The position numbers were made by a program, and so were the translations under genes. 33,688 bases of DNA from Promethearchaeota archaeon (GTDB lineage: Archaea > Asgardarchaeota > Lokiarchaeia > Sigyniarchaeales > SOKP01), in contig CP070831.1 of the NCBI GenBank assembly GCA_020344955.1, positions 189,976 to 223,663 of the forward strand. The letters run 5' to 3'. Below the pieces are notes generated by a model, which saw only the letters and a program-made list of their open reading frames with translations, was not told the DNA's origin and searched no databases. This document shows, one piece after another, positions 1 to 6,592 of this stretch; positions within the stretch are counted from its first letter, which is position 1, and every line of letters begins with the position of its first letter.

Positions 1-27
1 TCAAAAAAGAAAGCAAGCAAAAATTAA
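1..27 (+). CDS. C-terminal tail of a further mini-gene (partial)
   Basis: Reading frame 1 is open from the window edge to a TAA at 25-27 and encodes a short basic tail, SKKKASKN. A structured RNA element begins 7 nt after the stop. The same arrangement (basic tail, TAA, 6 nt, RNA) follows the two complete mini-genes at 261 and 1296, so this is probably the end of a third member. Only nine codons are visible, so the call rests on position and not on protein similarity. Confidence 0.3.
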   Translation, partial: SKKKASKN

Positions 28-34
28 ATTAAAA

Positions 35-101
35 AATCTCAAGGAATAGGTTATAAAACGCTAGGATCTATTCTTACGAATTCCGTGAAGAATTCGAGAT
101 T
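35..101 (+). promoter_or_regulatory. Three-way-junction RNA element, copy 1
   Basis: The outer stem AATCTC (35-40) pairs with GAGATT (96-101). Hairpin P2 is a 10-bp stem (42-51 with 66-75, including two G-U pairs) closing a 14-nt loop at 52-65. Hairpin P3 is GAATTC at 78-83 with 90-95. Almost every base pair of P2 differs from the copies at 405 and 1440, yet stem length, loop length and most loop bases are kept, which is covariation support for a real RNA fold. It lies just after a stop codon, as archaeal SECIS elements usually do. It does not show the textbook archaeal or eukaryotic SECIS core, so its role is inferred. Confidence 0.6.
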
Positions 102-260
102 AAAATGATAGTATCTATCCTTTTTTATTGGAACTTAAAATTATTCCATAATTTTTTATAAAACATTAATGCTCGTGAGTGAGTCTTTATATTTTATAAT
201 CGCCATTCTTTTATCTTTTATTTAGTTTGAGACACTTAGAAAACAGGTGATGATTAAATA

Positions 261-398
261 ATGGAAGATCAAGAAGATTATTTGGATCTCGCGTTTGATG
301 ATGATTGCTATAATACAAGTTGAGGAATGCTCAATATGTGGTATCGAAGAGCACAACAACTAAGAAAACTAAGAGACCGGGAAACTCAAAAAGATTAA
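261..398 (+). CDS. 45-residue mini-protein with in-frame UGA (candidate selenoprotein), copy A
   Basis: ATG at 261 follows the ribosome binding site GGTGAT (246-251), and the frame runs to TAA at 396-398. Codon 21 is TGA (321-323). If it is read through, the product has an acidic N-terminal half containing DDDCYNTS, the recoded residue, then GMLNMWYRRAQQ and a strongly basic C-terminal helix. Cys16 lies five residues before the recoded position, a C-x4-U spacing that could form a selenenylsulfide. The paralogue at 1296 keeps TGA, reading frame, length and stop. The structured RNA at 405-470 starts 6 nt after the stop, where an archaeal SECIS would be. I recognise no known selenoprotein family; it is not VhuU-like. 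Alternatives are a 20-residue peptide ending at TGA, or a young duplicated pseudogene. Confidence 0.5.
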
Positions 399-404
399 TC
401 TAAA

Positions 405-470
405 AATCTCAATAAATCAAATTATTAAATGATAGGATTTGATTTAGAGTTCCGCAAGAACTTGGAGATT
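405..470 (+). promoter_or_regulatory. Three-way-junction RNA element, copy A (SECIS candidate)
   Basis: P1 is AATCTC (405-410) with GAGATT (465-470). P2 is a perfect 10-bp stem (413-422 with 437-446) with the 14-nt loop TATTAAATGATAGG. P3 is AGTTC (448-452) with GAACT (458-462), loop CGCAA. Only A411, A412 and G464 are unpaired in the junction. The loop matches copy 1 at 11 of 14 positions. No T-run follows on the plus strand, so it is not a simple terminator for the upstream gene. Confidence 0.65.
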
Positions 471-495
471 AAAAAAAAGAGGATTTTAACAAAAT

Positions 496-631
496 ATATG
501 CTTTTTTCTTTTTATATGATGTACCCTTTACTCCTTAATATATTTCAGCTATTATTGCTCCAGCAATAAATCCTCCTCCATGAGCAAAATGGGTGATTTG
601 ACCGACGGAAAAAGGATCCACCAACGAATAA
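496..631 (-). pseudogene. Truncated rhomboid fragment
   Basis: The reverse strand encodes the last 45 or so residues of the rhomboid protease at 1532-2212 without indels, including FAHxGG around the catalytic histidine. The copy is broken. A Lys codon has become TAA near 534, the original stop codon has become TAT, and everything upstream of the last transmembrane helix, including the catalytic serine, is missing. It is a relic of the duplication that also copied the mini-gene. Confidence 0.85.
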
Positions 632-770
632 TTATCGAAAATTGCAATTTATTTGAAGAAAGAGAATTTACTTGACCTCTTTTAAATTAATTTCTCTCTT
701 CAGAAGTTTTTTATCTTAAATTTAATTTTCTTATTATAATAAAAGACAAGAAGTGATTTAAATAGCAAGA

Positions 771-1223
771 ATGGAATATGTAATAAGATGTGGATCAGCA
801 ATATTTTTTGGAAATTTAATAGTGTACTTCATGTACATTATTAATATAATGCCAGGTACAAGAACTTCTAGAGATGCTTATCTTTATTTTGTGGGTCCTA
901 TGTTTTTAGTAATATCAGGGCTTGTCATTATTGTTGGGATAGTATTATCTAAAAGGATGTCTTTAGAAAAGAAGATAACATCTACTCCGAAAATTGTCGG
1001 GTTTGAAAAAGTTCTATTTAATTATTTAAAAGAGAATCAAGGGAGGGCATTTACGGTAAAAGCTCTAAAGGGCAGAATTGAAGGTACTGTTGATATTTTT
1101 CAAAGAAAGTATTGTACTGAGGATAATATTAAAAGGATACTCGAGAGATTAGTATCTATTAAAGCTCTTCAATCAAATAAACATGAAGGAGAGCCTCATT
1201 ATTTTTTTCAAGGAAAAAAATAG
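771..1223 (+). CDS. Two-helix membrane protein with winged-helix-like C-terminus
   Basis: This is a 150-residue protein. Hydrophobic segments at about residues 8-27 and 41-60 would form two membrane helices. A soluble C-terminal part of about 85 residues follows (FEKVLFNYLKENQG, later NIKRILERLVSIKAL and YFFQ), with the helix-turn-helix and beta-hairpin rhythm of a winged-helix domain. This would suit a membrane-tethered DNA-binding or sensory protein. The ATG at 771 is used here. A GTGAT motif at 753-757 lies closer to an in-frame ATA at 762, so a slightly longer product is possible. The gene sits between the two duplication units. No family recognised. Confidence 0.6.
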   Translation: MEYVIRCGSAIFFGNLIVYFMYIINIMPGTRTSRDAYLYFVGPMFLVISGLVIIVGIVLSKRMSLEKKITSTPKIVGFEKVLFNYLKENQGRAFTVKALKGRIEGTVDIFQRKYCTEDNIKRILERLVSIKALQSNKHEGEPHYFFQGKK

Positions 1224-1295
1224 ATTATAAGCTTATGGTGTACTGGTTATTGGTTCTTCTAAGAATATTACGAATTATAACTTTAGAAAAGACTA

Positions 1296-1433
1296 ATGGA
1301 AGACCATGAAGATTATCTGGATCTAGAGTTTGATGATGATTGCTATAATACAAGTTGAGGAATGCTTAGCATGTGGTATCGAAGAGCACAACAACTAAGA
1401 AAACTAAGAGACCGGGAAAATCAAAAAGATTAA
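1296..1433 (+). CDS. 45-residue mini-protein with in-frame UGA (candidate selenoprotein), copy B
   Basis: ATG 1296, TGA at codon 21 (1356-1358), TAA at 1431-1433: the same architecture as the copy at 261. The two proteins differ at only four positions (Q4H, A11E, N25S, T42N), and four silent codon changes are also present. Cys16, the UGA codon, the following GML and the basic tail WYRRAQQLRKLRD are kept. The RNA element at 1440-1505 follows after 6 nt. Divergence between the copies is modest, so conservation of the TGA alone is weak evidence. The combination with the RNA fold, which is also present in the divergent copy at 35, makes recoding worth testing. Confidence 0.5.
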
Positions 1434-1439
1434 TCTAAA

Positions 1440-1505
1440 AATCTCAATAAATCAAGTTATCAAATGATAGGATTTGATTTAGAGTTCCGCAAGAACTTGG
1501 AGATT
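1440..1505 (+). promoter_or_regulatory. Three-way-junction RNA element, copy B (SECIS candidate)
   Basis: P1 is AATCTC (1440-1445) with GAGATT (1500-1505). P2 pairs 1448-1457 with 1472-1481, where A-U of copy A is replaced by G-U at 1456/1473. The 14-nt loop TATCAAATGATAGG differs from copy A at one base. P3 is AGTTC (1483-1487) with GAACT (1493-1497). The element ends about 26 nt before the convergent rhomboid stop codon. Confidence 0.65.
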
Positions 1506-1531
1506 TAAAAAAAAAAGGAATTTAACAAAAT

Positions 1532-2212
1532 TTATGCTTTTTTCTTTTTATATGATGTACCCTTTACTCCTTTATATATTCCAGCTATTATCGCTCCAGC
1601 AACAAAACCTCCTACATGAGCAAAATGGGCTGTTTGACCAACAGAAAAAGGATCTACCAGCGAATAAATAGCGTATGATAATTCAGCAATAAAGTATGTT
1701 AATATAAAATACCCTGCATTTACTTTTCGCATTGACATACCAGTGGCCGATGGAAGATAAAATTTATTTCTAGAATAGAGAATTAAATATACTCCCATCA
1801 AACCAAATATAGCTCCGGAAGCTCCGAGAGAAGGAATCATATCAAATCCAAGAATCGGTATTACTATAGTGCTTAATGCGTGAAGTAAGCTTCCAAAAAA
1901 TCCTGATATAAAGTATGTCACTAGATATAATATATGACCCATCGCATGTTCGCAATTGTCAGTTATTATAATGAAAAACCACATATTCATAAGGATATGT
2001 ACGAAATCTCCATGCATGAACATTGAAGTAATTAAAGTCCACCAATTTCGTCCTGCAAAGAAATCCGCAGGAACAAAAGCAGCTTCAATATGCATTTGAC
2101 CTGTAGGATCAAGTAATTGCCAAATAAATACGATAATGTTTGCAGCTAAGATAATTACAGAGAAGTATTGTTTAAAAAATGGAATTTTATCTGGTTCTGC
2201 TTCATATACCAT
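1532..2212 (-). CDS. Rhomboid-family intramembrane serine protease
   Basis: The 226-residue, mostly hydrophobic protein has about six membrane helices. Rhomboids cleave single-pass membrane proteins within the bilayer using a Ser-His dyad. The serine lies in GASGAIFG (Ser132) and the histidine in AHFAHVGG (His199). His72 and Asn76 in HGDFVHILMNM match the conserved H-x3-N oxyanion region. Length fits a minimal six-helix rhomboid, followed by the basic tail GTSYKKKKA. The gene is convergent with mini-gene B, and a broken copy of its 3' end lies at 496-631. The substrate is unknown. Confidence 0.9.
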   Translation of the reverse strand: MVYEAEPDKIPFFKQYFSVIILAANIIVFIWQLLDPTGQMHIEAAFVPADFFAGRNWWTLITSMFMHGDFVHILMNMWFFIIITDNCEHAMGHILYLVTYFISGFFGSLLHALSTIVIPILGFDMIPSLGASGAIFGLMGVYLILYSRNKFYLPSATGMSMRKVNAGYFILTYFIAELSYAIYSLVDPFSVGQTAHFAHVGGFVAGAIIAGIYKGVKGTSYKKKKA

Positions 2213-2364
2213 TTTTATTAACTCTTATAGTGTTTAAAGTTTAAAATTATAATAGGTGAAGATAATTTGCTCAAATGATATAAAAATTTTTAGATTAAAA
2301 TCTAAAATGAGATATTAATAAAACTACATTTAACCAAAAAATAAAAAAGAGGAGATCAAGAATT

Positions 2365-2757
2365 TTAATTATCCTTTCCTAAAATTTCTTTTATTCTGTT
2401 TAAAAGTTCTTTCCCTGAAAAAGGTTTGGTAATATAGGCGTCAGCACCTAGTTTCTTACCCTTTTGAACATCTTCATTAAAACTTTTAACTGTAAATAAT
2501 ACTACAAGAATATCTTTAAACTTTTCATTGTTTTTAACCTCCTCCAAAACAGAATACCCACTTCGACCAGGCATCATAATATCTAGTAGTATTAAGGCAA
2601 TTCTGTCATAACTTTCCTCAATAATTTTCATAGCTTCTTTCGCATTACTACTTGTAATAGTGTCAAAATCTCCCAATTTTAAGAATTTCTCAGTTAAATT
2701 CACGATATCGGGTTCATCATCGACAATAAGAATTGTATTTTTCATTTTTGCAGCCAT
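2365..2757 (-). CDS. CheY-like response regulator receiver protein
   Basis: This is a single-domain receiver of 130 residues with the full active site: acidic pair Asp13-Asp14 (VDDEPD), phosphoacceptor Asp59 in LLDIMMPG, Thr89 in VLFTVKS, and Lys111 in ITKPFSG. No output domain is attached, so it should act by protein-protein contact after phosphorylation. The start may be Met1 or the internal MKNTIL. No histidine kinase is in the window. The gene is divergent from the methyltransferase gene at 2875 across about 117 nt. Confidence 0.92.
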   Translation of the reverse strand: MAAKMKNTILIVDDEPDIVNLTEKFLKLGDFDTITSSNAKEAMKIIEESYDRIALILLDIMMPGRSGYSVLEEVKNNEKFKDILVVLFTVKSFNEDVQKGKKLGADAYITKPFSGKELLNRIKEILGKDN

Positions 2758-2835
2758 AACAAATCCTAACCTTTTAATTTATTGTCTTGATTTGTGTGTA
2801 AAAAATTTCTCTTATATTATATTGAATTTAGTCAG

Positions 2836-2845
2836 TTATATAAAT
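2836..2845 (+). promoter_or_regulatory. TATA box (box A) for the methyltransferase operon
   Basis: TTATATAAAT ends 29 nt before the TTG start at 2875, so transcription should begin within about 10 nt of the coding region and the message would be nearly leaderless. GTGAT at 2865-2869 could act as a short ribosome binding site. Confidence 0.5.
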
Positions 2846-2874
2846 AAGTTTATTTTTTACATTTGTGATCATCA

Positions 2875-3534
2875 TTGGTAAGAAAAAACCGACTTCCTAT
2901 ATTTCCAGATGACTATATTGAAGATAAAGCGGAAGAATATGATAGCTCAAAATGGATGGAGCGCAATCAAAAAAGAAGCACATTAATAAGTGTTGAATAC
3001 CTTTTCGATGAAAGATTAAACGATATTGAGGATATAGGGACTGAAATGGGAGAATCATCATTAATTTTAGATTTAGGATGTGGAACTGGTTATTCATCAG
3101 AAGTTTTAATTCAAAATGGTTTTAGAGTAGTTGGTGTTGATATTTTAAATGATATGTTATCAAAAGCTAGAGAGAAAAAAAAAATTTCTAAAGAATTAAA
3201 AAAATTGGAATTAATCTTAGCAGATATTAACAATTTGCCAATTAGAAATAACTCAGTCGATTACATAATCTCAATATCATCATACAACTTTATAATTCAT
3301 GGCTTGGAAAATTATGGTGAGAAAGTAAAACTGTTAAATAACACTGGAAAAAATTTAAATAATTTTTTAAAGAATAAGGGAAGAGTTGTTATTGAGTTTT
3401 ATCCTAAAGATGATAATGAATTAAAAATATTTAATAAGTCATTTATTAATAATGGGTTTGAAGGATTTGTAGTAAAAAACAAGCCAAAACAGAAATCTGG
3501 TCAAACCTTTCTATTACTAAAGAAAAGAATGTAA
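2875..3534 (+). CDS. Bud23-like SAM-dependent methyltransferase (rRNA guanine-N7 type)
   Basis: This is a 219-residue class I methyltransferase. The SAM-binding motif LDLGCGTG is at 65-72 and the acidic motif VVGVDI at about 85-90. Several features match eukaryotic Bud23, which methylates N7 of a small-subunit rRNA guanine with Trm112. These are the N-terminal P-x(n)-EEYDSS-x(n)-Q layout, the SSEVL segment after motif I, ISISSYNF near 132-139, and especially VVIEFYPKDDNEL near 171-182 followed by NNGFEGFVV. No Trm112 gene is in the window. The start is TTG after GTGAT. Its stop codon lies 2 nt before the radical SAM ATG, so the two are probably one operon. Bud23-like membership is likely; the exact rRNA target is inferred. 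Confidence 0.75.
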   Translation: MVRKNRLPIFPDDYIEDKAEEYDSSKWMERNQKRSTLISVEYLFDERLNDIEDIGTEMGESSLILDLGCGTGYSSEVLIQNGFRVVGVDILNDMLSKAREKKKISKELKKLELILADINNLPIRNNSVDYIISISSYNFIIHGLENYGEKVKLLNNTGKNLNNFLKNKGRVVIEFYPKDDNELKIFNKSFINNGFEGFVVKNKPKQKSGQTFLLLKKRM

Positions 3535-3536
3535 TT

Positions 3537-4673
3537 ATGGGAACCTGTAAATTCTGTGGCAAAACAGAGAAAGTAATCTCAGAAATTCTAGAGGTATGTA
3601 GAACATGTATTTTAGAAGGTGATTGGGATCAAATTAAACCACATATATTCAATGTTCACAAACAGGTTCGTCAGCTTGTAAAATTACCAGAAAAACCTCC
3701 AAAAGCAGAGAAGCCAAATATAAAGTTAAAATGTAATCTATGTGTAAATGAATGTGCTCTATCTGATAATGATATCAGTTATTGTGGTCTCAGAAATATT
3801 CAATTAAGAACTTCGGGGCAATTACCATACCCCTCAAAATCGAAAGGATATATTCATGGGTATATAGATTCAAATCCAACTAATTGTTGTAATAGCTGGT
3901 TTTGTCCAGCTGGAACATCAGCAGGCTATCCAACATATTCCAATTATGATGGTCCAGAATATGGTACATATAGTTATGCTGCTTTTCTCTATGGCTGCAC
4001 CTTTAACTGCCTATTCTGTCAGAATAGTAGTCATAAGCTCTTTTCAAAAAGACACTTATTTGATGTTGAAACTCTAGTTAATCAAATTGTTAAAAATGAA
4101 GATATTACTTGTTTGTGTTATTTTGGAGGAACTCCTGAAGCTCAATTACCTTTTTCAATTAATTTAGCTGAGAAAATCGTAGAAAAACTCAAAAATAAGA
4201 AAAGAATCATGAGGTTCTGTTGGGAATGGAATGGCTCTGGTAAACGTGAATGGATTGAAAAAGCAATGCAAATAGCTATTAATACAGGAGGAAATATCAA
4301 ATTTGATTTAAAAACATTTCATGAAAAACTAAATTTTGCATTATGTGGGGTAAGTAACAAAAGAACACTGGAGAATTTTAAATTTCTTGCTGAGAATTAT
4401 TTTGGTACACGGGGAAAAGATATGCCAGAATTGAGTGGGTGCACATTAATGGTTCCAGGTTATACTAATCATGAGGAAGTGGAGTTAATTACGAAATTTG
4501 TTAGTGAGATAAATCCTGAGATTCCTTACAGCCTCTTAGTATTTCATGGTGATTATCAAATGAGAGATTTACCTATTACTCCAAAAAAGCAAGCTTTAAA
4601 ATGTCTTGAGGTCGCAGAAAAGTATTTAAAGAACGTGAATTTGGGGAATAAATTTTTATTAGGATTTTCTTGA
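3537..4673 (+). CDS. Radical SAM protein, PFL-activase-like, with N-terminal zinc-binding region
   Basis: This is a 378-residue protein. Residues 1-30 hold CKFCGK and CRTC, a likely zinc ribbon. A second Cys-rich stretch (CNLCVNECALS, later CGLRN, NNCC-type and WFCPAG) precedes the radical SAM core. The [4Fe-4S] motif is CTFNCLFC (Cys154, Cys158, Cys161) in the C-x3-C-x2-C spacing, followed by YFGGTPE. It resembles the uncharacterised PflA-related radical SAM proteins (COG1180/COG1313 style). The C-terminal part (SGCTLMVPGYTNHEE, HGDYQMRDLP) is duplicated as a fragment at 5828-6127. The gene is tightly coupled to the Bud23-like methyltransferase, which may hint at RNA or protein modification. 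The substrate is unknown. Confidence 0.85.
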   Translation: MGTCKFCGKTEKVISEILEVCRTCILEGDWDQIKPHIFNVHKQVRQLVKLPEKPPKAEKPNIKLKCNLCVNECALSDNDISYCGLRNIQLRTSGQLPYPSKSKGYIHGYIDSNPTNCCNSWFCPAGTSAGYPTYSNYDGPEYGTYSYAAFLYGCTFNCLFCQNSSHKLFSKRHLFDVETLVNQIVKNEDITCLCYFGGTPEAQLPFSINLAEKIVEKLKNKKRIMRFCWEWNGSGKREWIEKAMQIAINTGGNIKFDLKTFHEKLNFALCGVSNKRTLENFKFLAENYFGTRGKDMPELSGCTLMVPGYTNHEEVELITKFVSEINPEIPYSLLVFHGDYQMRDLPITPKKQALKCLEVAEKYLKNVNLGNKFLLGFS

Positions 4674-4699
4674 TTTAAATCATTACTTGTTATTATAAC

Positions 4700-5674
4700 T
4701 CATGGTGATGGGAGCACAGTTAAGTCCCAAATTTTTTCAGCTTCGAGCTCTCCATCGGTTATGATCACTTTAATTTCGAACATCCCTGGATGATAATCCC
4801 CTGAAAAAGTATAGTTGCCGCCAATTTTTGTTAATACATCATCCACGTACCAATTTATGTTTAATGGATCACCATCTAAATCTTTTACTCTAATCCTAAA
4901 TGTTATTTGCTGATCTTCATAAATATATGGAGTGAGGTCTGTAGGGGAATACCAAACAATTTCAGGAGCACGATTGATATTATTTACAGTTAAAGTCCAA
5001 ATCTTTTCTACGACATACTCGCCATCTGTAATGTTTACTTTTACTGTATGCGTACCATTGGAAAAGTAATCGGTTTCATATATATAATTCTCTGAAGTCC
5101 CTCCCGTATATGAGAAGTTTATACCCGTGCTTTTATACCAGATATTCCATTCATAAGTAAAAAGGGTATTATCAACATCCGTTATGGTAATAGCGAATTC
5201 TTGGGACTCGTTTTCATTGATTTCAGAATATGATAAAGGGGAAAAATCAACAATGAAAAGAGGATCGTTCACAATAGTCACATTCACTTTAAACACATCC
5301 GTATCGGTCAGTTTTCCATCTGAAACTTCAATTATCACATAAGAAACTCCAGACCACTCAGCAAGTGGAATAATATCTACGAGATTATCTGTGTCAATAC
5401 TCACTCCGCAGTTTGGGTTTGAATTCACTAGAATGGAATAGTTAAGAGGATCTGACTCTGGATCTGAACTATAATCGCTGAGATTAAAAGCATCTAATTG
5501 CGGAGAGTCTTCTGAGATTGTAATATCAGGCAACTCTGAGATTATAGGGGGTTTATTTTCACCATCTCGCCCAGTTGGCTGATTATATATATAGAAAAAT
5601 ACTCCAGTAGTTATTCCTGAACCAGCTAACGCTGATGCTATGATAATAACAATAATCTTAATATTAAATTTCAC
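4700..5674 (-). CDS. Membrane-anchored surface protein with Ig-like/cadherin-like repeats
   Basis: The 324-residue protein has an N-terminal hydrophobic helix (residues 7-30) acting as signal-anchor. Three beta-rich modules of about 90-100 residues follow, at roughly 40-135, 140-230 and 235-322. Each ends in a strand such as VIIEVSDGKL, VKVNITDGEY or IKVIITDGELEAEKIW, typical of Ig-like/PKD/cadherin folds. DPESDPL and DLDGDPL resemble calcium-ligand or inter-domain loops. The modules share sequence, which suggests internal duplication. It should face outside the cell. The gene is convergent with the radical SAM gene (26 nt apart). Function beyond a surface role is unknown. Confidence 0.75.
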   Translation of the reverse strand: MKFNIKIIVIIIASALAGSGITTGVFFYIYNQPTGRDGENKPPIISELPDITISEDSPQLDAFNLSDYSSDPESDPLNYSILVNSNPNCGVSIDTDNLVDIIPLAEWSGVSYVIIEVSDGKLTDTDVFKVNVTIVNDPLFIVDFSPLSYSEINENESQEFAITITDVDNTLFTYEWNIWYKSTGINFSYTGGTSENYIYETDYFSNGTHTVKVNITDGEYVVEKIWTLTVNNINRAPEIVWYSPTDLTPYIYEDQQITFRIRVKDLDGDPLNINWYVDDVLTKIGGNYTFSGDYHPGMFEIKVIITDGELEAEKIWDLTVLPSP

Positions 5675-5827
5675 AATAGTGTATAATTTCCTTATTTTAA
5701 AAAGGTTATATTTTTGATTAATATTCTATTCTATAAAGAAAAATTATATTTTGTATCTAGATCATAAAACTGTAGGATTTCAAAGGATTATGTATTTTAT
5801 CTTCTTTTCATAAGCAGTCAATTTCAA
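5675..5827. other. Intergenic stretch without a recognised gene
   Basis: AT-rich spacer between the surface protein start and the radical SAM fragment. I see no ORF of note, no strong hairpin and no RNA gene here. Confidence 0.5.
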
Positions 5828-6127
5828 GAAAATTTTAAATATCTTGCCGAAAATTATTTTGGAACGAGAAAAGATTTACTTGAGATGAGTGCGTGTACAC
5901 TGATGGTACCTGGTTATACGAATCATAAGGAAGTAGAGCAGATTGCCGAATTTGTTAGCTCTATTAACAATGAAATTCCATACAGTCTATTAATATTTCA
6001 TGGAGATTATCAAATGCGAGATTTAGGGATTACACCACGAAAACAAGCATTAAAATGCTTGGAAGTATCTAAAAAATACTTAAAAAGAGTAAATCTTGGA
6101 AATAAATTCTTGATAGGATTTGCGTAA
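5828..6127 (+). pseudogene. 3' fragment of a radical SAM gene
   Basis: In-frame similarity to the radical SAM protein at 3537-4673 begins at GAA 5828 (ENFKYLAENYFGTR) and continues to the TAA at 6125-6127. It covers only the last 100 or so residues. The Fe-S motif and the SAM-binding barrel are absent, and no start codon precedes the fragment except an internal ATG at 5885. Amino-acid similarity is high and many third positions differ, so the fragment was under coding constraint for some time or came from a related gene copy. A functional stand-alone C-terminal domain starting at 5885 is less likely. Confidence 0.8.
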
Positions 6128-6165
6128 TACTTTAAGAATGCCGTTTTGAAGTTCAGATAAAAAAG

Positions 6166-6175
6166 TTTATTTAAT
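6166..6175 (+). promoter_or_regulatory. Probable TATA box for uS10
   Basis: TTTATTTAAT lies about 30 nt before the expected transcription start near 6195-6200. This would leave a leader of about 40 nt holding the ribosome binding site at 6229. Confidence 0.35.
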
Positions 6176-6228
6176 AGGAATAATTTAGAATATAAGAATA
6201 GACCGTAAAAGAATAAATAGAATTTATT

Positions 6229-6235
6229 GGTGAGG
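6229..6235 (+). promoter_or_regulatory. Shine-Dalgarno site deciding the uS10 start
   Basis: GGTGAGG contains GGTGA, complementary to the UCACC end of archaeal 16S rRNA. It sits 8 nt (counted from GGTG) before ATA at 6241, the codon where uS10 proteins normally begin (MQKARIRL). Confidence 0.7.
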
Positions 6236-6240
6236 AAAAA

Positions 6241-6546
6241 ATACAGAAAGCACGCATACGGTTGTCATCCACTCAATTAGATGCTCTACAATCAGTATGC
6301 GATCAAGTTCTTCAAGTATGTCATAGTCAAGGTATCAGAAAAAATGGACCTATTCCTCTACCAACTAAAAGATTACGTGTCCCTGTTAGAAAAGCCCCTA
6401 GTGGCCAAGGCACATCAACTTGGGCGAAATTTGAGATGCGCATCCATAAAAGACTCTTTGAAATTATCGCAAATGAGCGAAGTATGCATCTCATCATGAA
6501 AATTCAGATTCCAGAATCAGTTTTGGTTGAAATTGAGTTAATGTAA
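6241..6546 (+). CDS. rps10: 30S ribosomal protein uS10 (archaeal type)
   Basis: The sequence QKARIRLSST, then GPIPLPTKRLRVP, KAPSGQG and WAKFEMRIHKR match archaeal uS10 over its whole length (about 102 residues), ending in the usual VEIELM. uS10 is part of the small-subunit head. The first strand KARIRL is essential but lies before any ATG, GTG or TTG in frame: the first canonical candidate, TTG 6262, falls inside it. With GGTGAGG ideally spaced, initiation at AUA 6241 (or AUU 6226) is the best reading. One extra A in the run of six As would instead create a TTG-started MVRKKIQKARIRL, so a sequencing indel must be excluded. The usual neighbour, elongation factor 1A, is absent. Confidence 0.93.
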   Translation: MQKARIRLSSTQLDALQSVCDQVLQVCHSQGIRKNGPIPLPTKRLRVPVRKAPSGQGTSTWAKFEMRIHKRLFEIIANERSMHLIMKIQIPESVLVEIELM

Positions 6547-6592
6547 TCTGAATTAATTGTGATACAAAAATACAAAAAAAGTCTTTATGATA

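Larger units (their letters stand above)
259..631. repeat. Tandem duplication unit A (partner 1294-1667)
   Basis: This stretch matches 1294-1667 almost collinearly and at high identity. It contains the UGA mini-gene, the three-way-junction RNA and the last 45 or so codons of the rhomboid gene. Similarity stops abruptly at 631/1667 inside the rhomboid gene. The unit therefore looks like one side of a segmental duplication whose rhomboid part was truncated. Confidence 0.85.
1294..1667. repeat. Tandem duplication unit B (partner 259-631)
   Basis: This is the partner of 259-631 and contains mini-gene B, its RNA element and the end of the intact rhomboid gene. Differences are scattered single-base changes, including silent and amino-acid-changing substitutions in the mini-gene and one compatible A-U to G-U change in the P2 stem. 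Confidence 0.85.

Noticed and set aside
261-398. VhuU-type small hydrogenase selenoprotein
   Set aside because: VhuU carries a DPCU-x2-C motif at its end; here the UGA is central and no Cys follows it.
405-470. Eukaryotic-type SECIS with kink-turn core
   Set aside because: The 10-bp stem and A-rich loop look similar at first, but the paired UGA/GA quartet at the stem base is missing in all three copies; only a SECIS candidate by position is claimed.
405-470. Simple transcription terminator
   Set aside because: The fold is a conserved three-way junction with a conserved loop and is followed by an A-run, not a T-run, on the plus strand.
6227-6241. Frameshift from the GTG inside GGTG as a common cause of missing starts
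   Set aside because: The frame offset between that GTG and the gene differs among the four genes, so no single shift explains them.
6281-6499. 72-codon ORF overlapping uS10
   Set aside because: Shadow frame of the clearly conserved ribosomal protein.
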